Below, in pieces: positions 27,988 through 37,460 of a stretch of DNA of 64,000 nt (positions are counted from its first letter, which is position 1; each line of letters starts with the position of its first letter). Under the pieces are notes generated by a model that saw only the letters and a list, made by a program, of their open reading frames with translations, was not told the DNA's origin and did not search any database. The position numbers and the translations under genes are program-made. The DNA lies in NCBI GenBank assembly GCA_963772335.1, contig CAVYXF010000005.1:62001-126000 (forward strand), in the 5' to 3' direction. Source of the stretch: CAVYXF01 sp963772335 (lineage in GTDB: Bacteria; Pseudomonadota; Alphaproteobacteria; Rhizobiales; Rhodomicrobiaceae).

Positions 27988-29763
27988 CTACCGTCCGAGC
28001 GTCCCCGTCCCCTCCGGCTCCTCAGCCTGCTCCCTCGCGTAATACGGCAGCAGCTTGAACGCCGCGAAGGGCGCATATTGCTGGTTCGCGATCAGCCCCT
28101 GGAACATTTCCTGCTTCTCCATGAACTCCAGCAGCTCCCCGGCCTGTGCGCTGGCCGCCGAGCCGCCCGTCAACGCTCGCACCACGGCCTTGCGGTGGTC
28201 GGGCTGCTGGTTCTTCAGGAACACTTTGGTTGCCAGCGAGCCAGCCAGATCCGGCGGCAGGTCGCCCGGATATTGCGTGCCGATCGCGAGGCCCACGCCG
28301 AACGCGCGGCCCTCGCGGGCGAGGTTCTCCAGATGCTTCGAGGACGCCACGCGCCAGGCCTCGTCCAGCACCAGCAGGCGCGTCAGACGCCGCGGCTGGG
28401 CGCCGCGCACCAGATAGCCGTGCAGGCGGATGATGATCAGCTCGGCGAGCGCGGCCTTGATCTCGTCGGTCGGCAGCTCGAACAGCGACAGCACCAGGCG
28501 CTCGCCCAGCATCTGCTCGAACGGCGTCTCCAGTTCCCAGGATTTCGGGAACAGGCCCAGCTCGAACAGCGGCGACACGCGGTCGAGCAGGCTGATGGCG
28601 GTCGCGTTCTTCGCCTCCTTGTGCTCCTCGAGGATGGCGACCACCTCGTTGAAGGACGGCGCGCGGATGGTGTCGACCGGCACCCATTTCTGCGGGTCGA
28701 CGCCATGCTTCTCGAAGGCTTCCTTCATCGCGTCGCGCAGCAGCGCCGCCTGACGGTCTCCTAAGCCGAAGACGCGCTTCAGGACGCCGGTGATGGTGAA
28801 GATGTGCTCGATCGGCTGCGCCTTGCCGTCATCGGCGGCCGAGGGAAACAGCGGGTTGAACGGAATGCCGTGGCGGCGCACGTCATGGACGCGCAGGCCT
28901 TGGCTGGTCGTGAATTCGCGGTCGGCATAATCGTTCTTGAAGTCGAAGATGCACACCGGCGCGTTCATCGTGGTGACGCCGTCGATCAGCACGCGCAGGG
29001 TCTGGGTCTTGCCGGAGCCGGAATCGCCGGTGACCAGCACGCCGAAATTGAGAAGCCGCGGATCGGTCTCGAACGGCGCCCAGTAGATGGACTGACCGCC
29101 CTCGATCTCATGGCCGAGGAACACCGACGGGCCGGCCGGCACCTTGCGCACGATGCGCGGCTTGACCGGCTCGGGCGGCAGCGTGGGCTTCTTCTCCTCG
29201 ACCTCCTCGATCTCCTCCTGCGGCGCGAGATAGGGATATTGCAGGATGTCGGCGAGCGAGGCGACCTGGGTGAGCGGGCGGGCGCGCGACTGCCAGTCGA
29301 GGAAGCCGTAGAGGTCGGAGAAGCGGCTGAAATAGTCCTTCAGCGCGCGGATGCGCTCCCAGCTCGTCGGCTCGAACTGGCGCACGACGATGGCGCCGTC
29401 CTTCTCCGCCGCATCGAGGATCGGGCCGGCCGAGCGGCCGCCCTTCGGGAAGCGGGAGCCGCGCGGGCGCACCAGCACCGGGCGCACGCCGGGCCGGCAG
29501 GAGGTGATCGCCGAGCGCACCTCGTCGGCGAGCTGGGTGCCGGTGTTGGTCTCGTTGCACAGCGCGACGTCGCGGCGCTCCTTGACCACGCCGCCTTCCT
29601 CGATGTCGAAGCCGACGACATAGGTCTGGGCACGGCCGCGACATTCGCGCCGGGTGCGGATCGCGGTGATGTTCTCGATCTCGGGCGCGGCCGCCTTGAT
29701 CGCCCATTCGAGCAGGTCGGCCTGGCGGGCGCCGTCGGCAGGGATCGGCGAGTAGGGATGCAT
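27988..29763 (-). CDS. HerA/FtsK-like ATPase of an unassigned operon
   Basis: 591 residues from ATG 29761-29763. The N-terminal 190 residues are an alpha/beta domain of unknown function (RAQTYVVGFDIEEGG, VALCNETNTGTQLADEV). The ATPase domain follows, with Walker A VTGDSGSGKTQTL, Walker B LTRLLVLDEAWRVASS and the sensor-like GTQYPGDLPPDLAGSLATKV. This is the HerA/VirB4-type hexameric translocase pattern. Coding-style sequence in the same frame continues upstream of the ATG to about 29815, where a stop intervenes, so this may be the second half of one roughly 1050-residue protein with the ATPase encoded immediately upstream, joined across one frameshift. HerA-like ATPases act in DNA end processing and in phage-defence systems; the role here is open. 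Confidence 0.75.
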   Translation of the reverse strand: MHPYSPIPADGARQADLLEWAIKAAAPEIENITAIRTRRECRGRAQTYVVGFDIEEGGVVKERRDVALCNETNTGTQLADEVRSAITSCRPGVRPVLVRPRGSRFPKGGRSAGPILDAAEKDGAIVVRQFEPTSWERIRALKDYFSRFSDLYGFLDWQSRARPLTQVASLADILQYPYLAPQEEIEEVEEKKPTLPPEPVKPRIVRKVPAGPSVFLGHEIEGGQSIYWAPFETDPRLLNFGVLVTGDSGSGKTQTLRVLIDGVTTMNAPVCIFDFKNDYADREFTTSQGLRVHDVRRHGIPFNPLFPSAADDGKAQPIEHIFTITGVLKRVFGLGDRQAALLRDAMKEAFEKHGVDPQKWVPVDTIRAPSFNEVVAILEEHKEAKNATAISLLDRVSPLFELGLFPKSWELETPFEQMLGERLVLSLFELPTDEIKAALAELIIIRLHGYLVRGAQPRRLTRLLVLDEAWRVASSKHLENLAREGRAFGVGLAIGTQYPGDLPPDLAGSLATKVFLKNQQPDHRKAVVRALTGGSAASAQAGELLEFMEKQEMFQGLIANQQYAPFAAFKLLPYYAREQAEEPEGTGTLGR

Positions 29764-29814
29764 CGCGAGGGAGCGCTCCCACTGCTGGTCGAAGTCGATG
29801 GTGACGCCGCCGAC

Positions 29815-31144
29815 CGGGGCGGCTGTCTGGCGTCAGATTGCCGCCGATGCGATTGGGCGCGCTGTCATTCGCCGAGGCACGGCCAAGCGTCGTAAGCGGG
29901 GCGGCAGGGACGGCCGGTGCGCCGTCTTCCGGCTCGGCGGCCGGCATCGGGAAGTCGTCGACGGTCGGGGCGCGGCCCGTCTCCAGCAGCTTCCTCTGAT
30001 ATTGCTGCACATATTCGGTGACATAGCGCGAGGTCTGGCCGGTCAGCTCGTCGAGGAACCAGCTCTCGAACGGGTAGAGCGGCTCTTCCCGGTTGGCGCC
30101 GGCGCCGGTCACGTCGTAGAGCAGGGCGAGGCGGCGCTCGAGCAGCGCCTCGACCTCGGGACGGGAAAGCGGCTTGAGGCGCACCGGCTGCGTGCCGAGC
30201 CGCTCGATGCGGTCGCGGATCGAGGGGTCGACACCATCGGCGATGTTGTCATAGAGCGAGGGCAGCACCGCGAAGGCGACCGCGACATTGGCCAGCGTCT
30301 CGGTGATCAGCGCGCCGCGGCTGACGGCATGGGTGAGCCGGCCCTCCCAGCCCTCGAGCTTGGACTGCTCGAGCTGGTCGAAGGCGATGAACACCGCACA
30401 GCCGAACGCGCCGATCAGCTTCACCAGCTCCTCCAGGCGCAGGCGCGGGCACTGGTCGGGATCGGGATTGGCGATGCGCATGCCCAAAACCTGGGCGTCG
30501 ATCGGCAGGCCGCAGAGATAGTCGCGCGAATTGTCGTCGCCGATCAGGAGGCCGAGCATTGCGGCGATGGTCGCTTCGCCGGCGGGCGGAATCCGGGTGG
30601 CGCGGGCGAGCCGCGCGCGGATGCCCGCGACGAGCGTCTTGAACTCGGACTCGGTGACCGGCGCCTCGCCGCCGTCCATCACGGCGCGGATCTTCTTCGA
30701 GGTGAGGTTGGGGATGAGGTCGAGCAGCGCTTCGGCGAGCCGGATCAGCGGCACCGGCGACCCTTCCGGCACGAGATAGGGCTCGCACAGGCGCATGACG
30801 ACGCTGCGGCACAGCCAGGCGTCGAACTGGCTCTCGGTGACGAACTCGACCATCGGCAGCACCACGGCGAACACGTCGCCATCGCGATGCAGCGCGCGTA
30901 CCGCGGTGAGCAGCGTGTGAGTCTTGCCGGTGCCGGTCTGGCCCTTGATCAGGAGCAGGCGCGAGGCCGGGTCGGGGTTGGCGGTGCGCGCCTGATGCAC
31001 GATCGCCGCGATTGCCTCATCGGCGGTCGGCTCGATGGTCGAGACGTCGATCGCCTCCTCCTCGGCCGCGCCGGCAATCGATGCCACCGCGCCGAAAACG
31101 CGAGCAAACTCGGGGCTTTTAAAGGCCTCAAGGCGCGGATCCAT
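29815..31144 (-). CDS. AAA ATPase of an unassigned operon
   Basis: About 440 residues from ATG 31142-31144, which is preceded by an AAGGA ribosome-binding site. The ATPase core shows Walker A RLLLIKGQTGTGKTHTLLTA and Walker B-like CAVFIAFDQLEQSKLEGWEG, followed by a sensor region (VAVAFAVLPSLYDNIADGVD) and an arginine-rich lid (LSRPEVEALLERRLALLYDV). The layout is that of ORC1/STAND-like AAA proteins. A proline/alanine-rich linker (about residues 405-440) leads to a frameshift or end near 29815-29834. It starts 19 bases after the unknown 362-residue gene. Whether it ends here or is fused to the HerA-like domain is unresolved. Confidence 0.75.
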
Positions 31145-31163
31145 ACGCGAAATATCCTTTAGG

Positions 31164-32252
31164 TTAAATCCATTCGTTGACGATGAAATGCCGGACGTCG
31201 CGCCCGAACGGGGTGCGCGAGCGGTCCCGTAGCGCGGCATCCATCGGCCCGGCGATGTCGTAGCGCTCCAGATCGAGGAGACCCGCACGGCCGGCCTCGG
31301 CGATGCGCTGCTTGAAGGCCTCGAGAGCGCCGAAATCGAGGCCGCGCTGAAGTCCCGCGTCATAGACCTGGGCGATCGCCACGCGGCCCGCGAAGGGGTG
31401 GGTGGTCTGGGTGCGGGCGAGATCGCGGACAGTCGCGGCGAAGTCCGCGAGATCGGCGTTCGCCGCGGCTTCCGGCTCCTTGGGCTGCACCAGCGTCAGC
31501 TTGGGCAGCTCGACGCGTGCCGACTGGCGCGGGGCATTGCGGGCGGCGGCGTTGCGGACCAGCGCCTCGGCGACCGCGCCGTCATCGTCATCGGGGACAT
31601 CGAGCGCCTTGCGCAACAGCGCGCCCTCGGCGTCGCGCAGCGTGCCGCGGCCCAGGCCCGCGGCGCCGAGCATGAGGGCACGGCTGACTGGATCGCGCAG
31701 GGTGTTCTGCATGGTGATCTCCGTGAAAGCGGCTTCGCATTCCGGCAGGCGGGCCGAAACGAGCGCACGCAGAAACAGAAAGCGGACCTCGGAACGGGCA
31801 GGCCGTGGCCCCGATGTCTTCAGCCCATAGAGCAAGGCCAGTGCCGCGCCTTCCAGATTGCCGGGGCGGGCGAGATAGCGGCGCGTGGCTGCGTCGTGCG
31901 GCTCCATGCCGAGCGCGAGCGGGGCCAGGCCGCGGGCGACCACATCCGCCCAGCCCCGGGTGAGCACGGCGCCGAGCTTTTCCCCGGCCGCCCCCTGCCC
32001 TTCGGAGGTAATCCGGCAACGCCCGTTCTTGCTGAGCGTCACCGAGCGCTCGGCGCACAGCTCACTCAGCGCGGCATCGAACGCACCGGGCACCCCAAAT
32101 AGCGGCCGCAGCGCGTCAGCCAGCGCATCACGGGCGATGGTGCCCTGCCCGGCGGTGGCGAGATAAGAAAGGACGATCAGCCTCGGTGCGATCGGCACCA
32201 GCCGGTCGAGGCTGTAGCGGGGCAAAGCGGGCTGCTTCTCGACGCTGATCAT
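31164..32252 (-). CDS. Unknown protein, first gene of the AAA/HerA operon
   Basis: 362 residues, intact, not recognised. The N-terminal 85 residues look like a winged helix (PRLIVLSYLATAGQGTIARD, then LSELCAERSVTLSKNGRCRI). The middle is alanine- and leucine-rich and probably helical, ending in an acidic DDDDG patch. The last 100 residues read like a second winged-helix domain (FAGRVAIAQVYDAGLQRGLD, FKQRIAEAGRAGLLDLERYD, then DVRHFIVNE). There is no catalytic motif. Its position and 19-base spacing to the AAA gene show it belongs to the same operon, and a DNA-binding or loader role for the ATPases is plausible but inferred. Confidence 0.7.
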   Translation of the reverse strand: MISVEKQPALPRYSLDRLVPIAPRLIVLSYLATAGQGTIARDALADALRPLFGVPGAFDAALSELCAERSVTLSKNGRCRITSEGQGAAGEKLGAVLTRGWADVVARGLAPLALGMEPHDAATRRYLARPGNLEGAALALLYGLKTSGPRPARSEVRFLFLRALVSARLPECEAAFTEITMQNTLRDPVSRALMLGAAGLGRGTLRDAEGALLRKALDVPDDDDGAVAEALVRNAAARNAPRQSARVELPKLTLVQPKEPEAAANADLADFAATVRDLARTQTTHPFAGRVAIAQVYDAGLQRGLDFGALEAFKQRIAEAGRAGLLDLERYDIAGPMDAALRDRSRTPFGRDVRHFIVNEWI

Positions 32253-32759
32253 CGGCTGGCTGGTTCGGCCCTTTGCTAGGCTTAAAAATGTCTTAAGTCC
32301 CGCAGCCTAGATGATTCGACCGGATTTGATGACCCGCGATGTCCGCCTAATGTTGCGTGCGGGCGGCAATGGCCGGCCTGCTGTTGCCAAAAATCCAGTC
32401 TGGGGCAGAGACAGTACCTGGGAGTCCCTTGCGATTACGGCTGCCGCGCCTCGGCCTTCAGGTCGCCGTGATTACGCGCGAGGGAACCGCCCAGACGAGA
32501 CGACCCCTTGTGCATCAGAAGAGCGCCCAGCTTGACGAGACCGCCAAACCGTACATTCTCCAGAATAAAAATGCACCTGATTGACATAGAGAGGGCTCAG
32601 AGCGGTCTGCGCACAGGCAACGCAGGATCCACGGGCGCGCTGCGCCTCATCGCCTGCACAGATGTGGCGCTCGACACATAGAATGACACCGCCCGGCGCG
32701 AAGTTCCTCCTCCCCGGCAATGCGTCCAGTTGAGGTTCTGACACAGAACGGACAGGAAT
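32253..32759. other. Divergent intergenic region of about 500 bases
   Basis: It separates the unknown/AAA/HerA operon (read leftwards) from the acyltransferase (read rightwards) and should contain both promoters. An AT-rich patch lies at about 32285-32300 next to the operon start and another at about 32560-32590, which includes TTGACA (32581-32586). I found no gene with coding character. Confidence 0.4.
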
Positions 32760-34811
32760 ATGCCCGCTCATTGCTCGACCACTGCCAGTCGTTCCAGCGG
32801 GGACGACTTCCAGCCGGAAATTCAAGGGCTGCGCGCACTCTCGATCCTGGCCGTGGTCTGGGCTCACTCTCGCCTGCCGGGTCTTCCTGGCGGGTTTACC
32901 GGCGTCGATGTCTTCTTCGTCATCTCCGGCTTTCTGATCACGCGCCTTCTGCTGAAGGAGATTGACAGCACAGGCCGGATTAATCTGATCGGCTTCTGGG
33001 CGCGGCGCGCGCGAAGGCTGCTGCCGAATGCCTACGCCGCGCTGATCGGCACGCTCCTGCTTGCCTCGCTGGCCGCCGGATACAGCCCCTATCATCTTGC
33101 CAAAGACGTCACATCCGCCGCGCTTCAGATCGTCAACTTTCGTTTTGCGCGCGAAGCCATCGACTATTTCCAGTCCGATGCTGCTGCAAGCCCGGTCCTG
33201 CACTTTTGGTCTCTTAGCGTGGAGGAGCAGTTCTATCTTGTCTGGCCATTGCTGCTTGGCGGCATAGCCGTTCTCCGGCGCCGGTCCGTCTCCAGTTGGG
33301 TCGTCGCAGCGCTCATTGCTATCTGGACTATCTCCTTCATTGCGAACGTCATTTTGACGTTCAAAGAACCGCCGACCGCCTATTTCAGCACGCAGACCCG
33401 CTGCTGGCAGTTGGCTACTGGAGCCCTGATGGCGGTGGGCTGGCCTGCTGTCGAACGCCTGCCGGGCCCTTTCCGGACGGTCCTGGCCCGGGGAGGGCTT
33501 GGCGCTATCCTTCTGGGCATGGCGATTATCGACGAAGGCATGTCCTATCCAGGCATGTGGGCGCTGCTGCCGACGCTGGGGACAGCGGCGCTCATCGTCG
33601 GCTACGGCGCCGCGAAGCCGGAGGGCATGCTCAGACGGTGGCTAAGCTCCCGGCCCATGCAGTGGCTCGGCGAGCGCTCCTACAGCTGGTATCTATGGCA
33701 CTGGCCGCTGATCTCTCTGCCGCACGCGACCTTTCCGGAAAACCCCTACCTCGCGGCACTGGCCGTCCTGACGTCGCTCGTCATTGCATGCGCCGCCTAT
33801 CGCTGGCTTGAGATGCCGGTCCGTCGAAGTCGAAGGCTCATCGAAGCCCCCCTTACGACGCTGGCGGGAGCCGCAGTAGCCTTGAGTATCGTTATCGCCG
33901 CTGGGCAGACTTACCTGCCCGCCATCTTCCTGGTGGACCGGCATTTGGCCGCCCGGATGGCTGAAGTCGAAGCAGCCTCAAACGACTCCTCGCAGGCGAG
34001 CAAGGATGGGTGCCTGCTGGACAAAGCGCAGATCCTGCAACCCCCTTGCGTGTACGGCGACCGCAGCGGCAGGCATCGTGTCGTGCTGGTCGGAGACAGC
34101 CATGCCGACCACTGGTTCGCAGCTCTCGACAAGGCCGCCAGACAAACGAGCTGGAAACTGCTGGCATGGACGAAAACCAATTGCTCGTTTGCCAGTGCCA
34201 CGCAGCACATCGACGGTTATCGCTACGTCCCTTGCGATGAATGGCGCGAAGCGATCCTGAAGAGACTGACGGAAACGGACGTTCCTGACGCCGTTATACT
34301 GGCAAGCCGCACGAACTACGCCAACAAGGACATCTATGACGTCGCCCAAATGAGGGCCCTTACGACAGAAGAAGCCGAGCCTGTCTGGCGCGAGGGCATA
34401 CGCAAGACGATCAGGCGACTGCTCGGCGCGGGCATTCGGGTCGTCGTCATTCGCGACATCCCGCGGGCGGACAAGGATTACAAGGCCTGCCTGCTCGCCA
34501 GCGAGAATTGCACGACGCCGCGTGCGAGAGCCCTCGCCTTTCCGCCGATCGAAGCAACCGTGGCGGAGGAGTTTGGCACAGCCGTCAAACTCGCGGATTT
34601 CACCGACGAAATCTGCGATGCAGGAAAATGCCCCGTCGTCCGCAATGGCATTATCGTCTATCGGGACAACACGCACCTGACCGCCACCTATGCAGCGACC
34701 TTCGCGCCAGAGATGGAGAAACTGCTGCGGGGAATCGAGGCTCAGCTAGGGCAGCCCGGCCACATGGCGCCGCCTTCGCTCGAGGTAGCGAGCGGTGTGC
34801 ATGCAAGGTGA
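32760..34811 (+). CDS. Acyltransferase 3 with C-terminal SGNH domain (OafA-type)
   Basis: 683 residues, intact. The membrane acyltransferase begins at PEIQGLRALSILAVVWAHSR, with GGFTGVDVFFVISGFLITRL, FWARRARRLLP and HFWSLSVEEQFYLVWPLLLG being the family's conserved arginine and catalytic-histidine regions; ten or more membrane helices follow to about residue 385. The periplasmic SGNH part starts at VVLVGDSHADHWF (catalytic serine) and ends with VYRDNTHLTATYA (catalytic Asp-His). Such proteins O-acetylate lipopolysaccharide O-antigen, exopolysaccharide or peptidoglycan sugars at the cell surface. The target cannot be told, though a glycosyltransferase gene is two genes away. Confidence 0.93.
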   Translation: MPAHCSTTASRSSGDDFQPEIQGLRALSILAVVWAHSRLPGLPGGFTGVDVFFVISGFLITRLLLKEIDSTGRINLIGFWARRARRLLPNAYAALIGTLLLASLAAGYSPYHLAKDVTSAALQIVNFRFAREAIDYFQSDAAASPVLHFWSLSVEEQFYLVWPLLLGGIAVLRRRSVSSWVVAALIAIWTISFIANVILTFKEPPTAYFSTQTRCWQLATGALMAVGWPAVERLPGPFRTVLARGGLGAILLGMAIIDEGMSYPGMWALLPTLGTAALIVGYGAAKPEGMLRRWLSSRPMQWLGERSYSWYLWHWPLISLPHATFPENPYLAALAVLTSLVIACAAYRWLEMPVRRSRRLIEAPLTTLAGAAVALSIVIAAGQTYLPAIFLVDRHLAARMAEVEAASNDSSQASKDGCLLDKAQILQPPCVYGDRSGRHRVVLVGDSHADHWFAALDKAARQTSWKLLAWTKTNCSFASATQHIDGYRYVPCDEWREAILKRLTETDVPDAVILASRTNYANKDIYDVAQMRALTTEEAEPVWREGIRKTIRRLLGAGIRVVVIRDIPRADKDYKACLLASENCTTPRARALAFPPIEATVAEEFGTAVKLADFTDEICDAGKCPVVRNGIIVYRDNTHLTATYAATFAPEMEKLLRGIEAQLGQPGHMAPPSLEVASGVHAR

Positions 34812-34853
34812 TACGGGTGATTTTTCGGCCATCGGCGCTATCATAGGCCGTCC

Positions 34854-35414
34854 TTAGAAACTCGAGCCGGGCTGTTGCAGAAATTCAAGCTCCTGAGGGG
34901 TCGAGCTCCGGCCAAGGATGACGTTGCGGTGCGGGAAGCGGCCGAAGCGGGCGATGATGTCGCGGTGCATCTTCATCCAGCGCAGGCCGTCATTGATGTC
35001 GTTGGTGGCGTAGAGTTCGATGCCGCGGTCCTGGTCCTCCAAGCGCTCCGAATGCATGAACGGCAGGTAGAAGAAATTGCGCATATCCGAGGGCGTCGCG
35101 GTGTCGAAGCCTTCGGTGATGGCATCCTTGGCGACGTCAAGCGCCTTCTCATCCGACGCGAAGGACGCGGGCGTGCCGCGATAGATGTTGCGCGGGACCT
35201 GGTCGAGCAGGATGACCAGCGCCAGCGCGCCCTCGGAGGTTTCGCCCCAATCGTCCAGCGCGCCGGCCCTTGCCGCCTCCACGGCAGCGCCGAACCGGCT
35301 GCGGCAATCCGCGTCGAAAGCGTCGCTCTTCTCGAACCAGTGCTTTTTGGCCGCGTCTGAAAACCAGAAGGCGAGAACGTCCTCAGGCGCGATGGTGTGC
35401 TGGCCGTCCGTCAT
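34854..35414 (-). CDS. DUF924 family protein
   Basis: 186 residues, intact. Conserved parts: EDVLAFWFSDAAKKHWFEKS at the start, ALALVILLDQVPRNIYRGTP in the middle and RNFFYLPFMHSERLEDQDRG, then IIARFGRFPHRNVILGR. The fold is TPR-like helical, and no activity is known. The first codons overlap the end of the upstream glycosyltransferase gene by 32 bases, so the two are translationally linked even though they look functionally unrelated. Confidence 0.92.
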   Translation of the reverse strand: MTDGQHTIAPEDVLAFWFSDAAKKHWFEKSDAFDADCRSRFGAAVEAARAGALDDWGETSEGALALVILLDQVPRNIYRGTPASFASDEKALDVAKDAITEGFDTATPSDMRNFFYLPFMHSERLEDQDRGIELYATNDINDGLRWMKMHRDIIARFGRFPHRNVILGRSSTPQELEFLQQPGSSF

Positions 35415-37362
35415 GGGCGCGTGGTCTCCTCAGCCGCCGGCGCATTGTGCTCACGCCGTGCTCAGTCTTCTCCCAATAATGGGGCGCCGTGACAAGCTGA
35501 TAAACCGCGCGGTAGCAGGCGGCCGAGACCATCAGCCAGTAAAGCGGGATGTAGACCAGCTCGGGCACCAGCTTGCGGACGCCCTTGCGCTGCAGGACGA
35601 AGAAGCCGAGCGCCAGCGAGGCGGCATAGCCGGCGACCAGATTGAAGCCGGCCAGCAGCCAGAGCTGCCGGCCGACCAGCGTTTCCGGCTGGGCGAGGAG
35701 AATGCCGGCCAGGAAATCATGCGCGATCAGGATATAGGACCAGGGATGCACCAGCGCGGCGACGATCACGCCGGCGAAATGCCCCTGGAAGGCGAGGAAG
35801 CCGGCAACGCCCAGCTCGCGCATCAGCCGCCGCGGCTGGCGCATGTGCACGCCATAGGTCTGCAGCCACCCCTTCAGCCAGCGCGTGCGCTGCTTGACCC
35901 ACGGCCAGGGACGGCAGCATGCCTCCTCATAGGTGACGGAGTCGAGCACCTCGGCGCGGAAGCCGCAGCGGAACAGCCGCATGCCGAGATCGGCATCCTC
36001 GGTGACGTTGTGCGCATCCCAGGCGCCGACCCGGCGGAGCGCCGCGATGCGGAAATGGTTGGAGGTGCCGCCGAGCGGCATCGGCAGGCGGATGCGGGCG
36101 AGCATCGGCAGCATGCCGCCGAACAGCGAGGCATATTCGATGGTGAACTGCTTGGCGATCCAGTTTTCCGAGGCATTGTCGAAGGTCAGCCGTGCCTGCA
36201 GGCACACGACATGGCGCGGCGCACGGGCGAAATGCGCCGCCGCCTTCATGAGCTGGTCGGGCTCCGGCCGGTCCTCGGCGTCATAGATCACCACAAAATC
36301 GCCGCTTGCGAATTGCAGGGCATAGTTCAGGGCGCGCGGCTTGGTGCGCGGGCGGCCGTCCGGCACCACGACGACATCGAAATGCGGCGGCAGATCGAGC
36401 TCCAGCGCCTTGGCGAGGGTCTCGGTGTCGTCCTCTTCCAGCACCAGCTTGATGTCGAGCTTGGCGGCCGGGTAATTCAGCGCCTTGAGCCCTTCGACCA
36501 GGGTCGGCAGCACCGCCGCCTCGCGGTACATCGCCACCAGCACGGTATAAGCGGGCAGATCGGCCTTTGAGGGACGGCGCTTCGGCGCCGGCGTGCCCTT
36601 CACGCAGCGCAGGCAGGCATAGCTGGCGGCCGCAATGCGCATCGAAATGGTGAGCAGAAACATGATGGACAGGGCGGCGCTGTAGACCACCATCGCCTCG
36701 CGCGGCGTGAACCAGGCAGCGCCCACGAACAGCCCGGCGGCAAGCAGCAGGAACAGGCGCTGCCATCCTGCCAGGCCAAAGGACGCGCTGAAGCGCGGGC
36801 GGCGCTGACCAAGTCCGTTGGCCGCGTCCTCGGCGATCGCGGTGCCATAGGTGCGGGCGAGCGCATCGCGCAAGGTCCGGCCATCGGCGACCGCGATCCG
36901 CTCCCGCGCCGGGCCGAGCGTGTTCGCCAGATCGGCAAGGGTTTGCGGCGTGAAGCAGTCGGCATTGACGACAATATCGGCCGGCCCGTCCTTCAGCGGA
37001 ATCGGCAACGGCGTCTGCAGCAGCCGCCGCGGCTCGGGAAAAGGGAGGATCGGGCGCAGCGCGATCCGGTCGGCGGCCCCGACCGCTTTCAGCCCGCAGC
37101 TCTCGGCCAGCGCCCGCGCATCGTCTTCGGCCGAGATGCGACCTGAGGCGCAGGCCGCCCTGCGCAGCGACACGCCCCAGCTCAGCGCCAGGCCGCGCAG
37201 CCGGCGCAGCGCAGCGGCCGGAACGCCCGCATGACAAAGCAGCCGCTCTTCGCTAAAAAAGGGCGAGTCCCGCCGCGCTGGCGCAACCGGGCCAAGGTGA
37301 ACCGGATGCGGCGCGGTTTCGGATCGGCCGGACAGTTGATGACGCGATACAAAGACAGTCAT
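35383..37362 (-). CDS. Membrane glycosyltransferase family 2 with N-terminal GspE-like domain
   Basis: 659 residues. An N-terminal region of about 200 residues resembles the GspE/MshEN N-terminal domain (RISAEDDARALAESCGLKAV) that can bind cyclic di-GMP in relatives. After one or two membrane helices (WQRLFLLLAAGLFVGAAWF) comes the GT-A domain with YTVLVAMYREAAVLPTLVEG, the DAEDRPEP metal site, TEDADLGMRLFRCGF and the acceptor motif QRTRWLKGW. C-terminal helices follow. This is the cellulose/beta-glucan synthase-like processive architecture, so it probably makes or exports a surface polysaccharide. The N-terminal domain suggests second-messenger control, as inference. Confidence 0.88.
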   Translation of the reverse strand: MTVFVSRHQLSGRSETAPHPVHLGPVAPARRDSPFFSEERLLCHAGVPAAALRRLRGLALSWGVSLRRAACASGRISAEDDARALAESCGLKAVGAADRIALRPILPFPEPRRLLQTPLPIPLKDGPADIVVNADCFTPQTLADLANTLGPARERIAVADGRTLRDALARTYGTAIAEDAANGLGQRRPRFSASFGLAGWQRLFLLLAAGLFVGAAWFTPREAMVVYSAALSIMFLLTISMRIAAASYACLRCVKGTPAPKRRPSKADLPAYTVLVAMYREAAVLPTLVEGLKALNYPAAKLDIKLVLEEDDTETLAKALELDLPPHFDVVVVPDGRPRTKPRALNYALQFASGDFVVIYDAEDRPEPDQLMKAAAHFARAPRHVVCLQARLTFDNASENWIAKQFTIEYASLFGGMLPMLARIRLPMPLGGTSNHFRIAALRRVGAWDAHNVTEDADLGMRLFRCGFRAEVLDSVTYEEACCRPWPWVKQRTRWLKGWLQTYGVHMRQPRRLMRELGVAGFLAFQGHFAGVIVAALVHPWSYILIAHDFLAGILLAQPETLVGRQLWLLAGFNLVAGYAASLALGFFVLQRKGVRKLVPELVYIPLYWLMVSAACYRAVYQLVTAPHYWEKTEHGVSTMRRRLRRPRAHDGRPAHHRA

Positions 37363-37460
37363 GTCGGCCGGAAAAGCCCATTATTACAACGGGCTGAGGA
37401 TAGAGTTGCCTTAGTTTTGGCAAAATAGAGGCAACTGCCTACTCACAAGGGGTGAGGTGG

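Noticed and set aside
28804..31162. Long plus-strand frames of 363 and 454 residues
   Set aside because: They lie opposite the HerA-like and AAA ATPase genes and have low-complexity composition without family features.
35185..36570. A 461-residue plus-strand open frame
   Set aside because: It is antisense to the glycosyltransferase, which has clear GT2 motifs.
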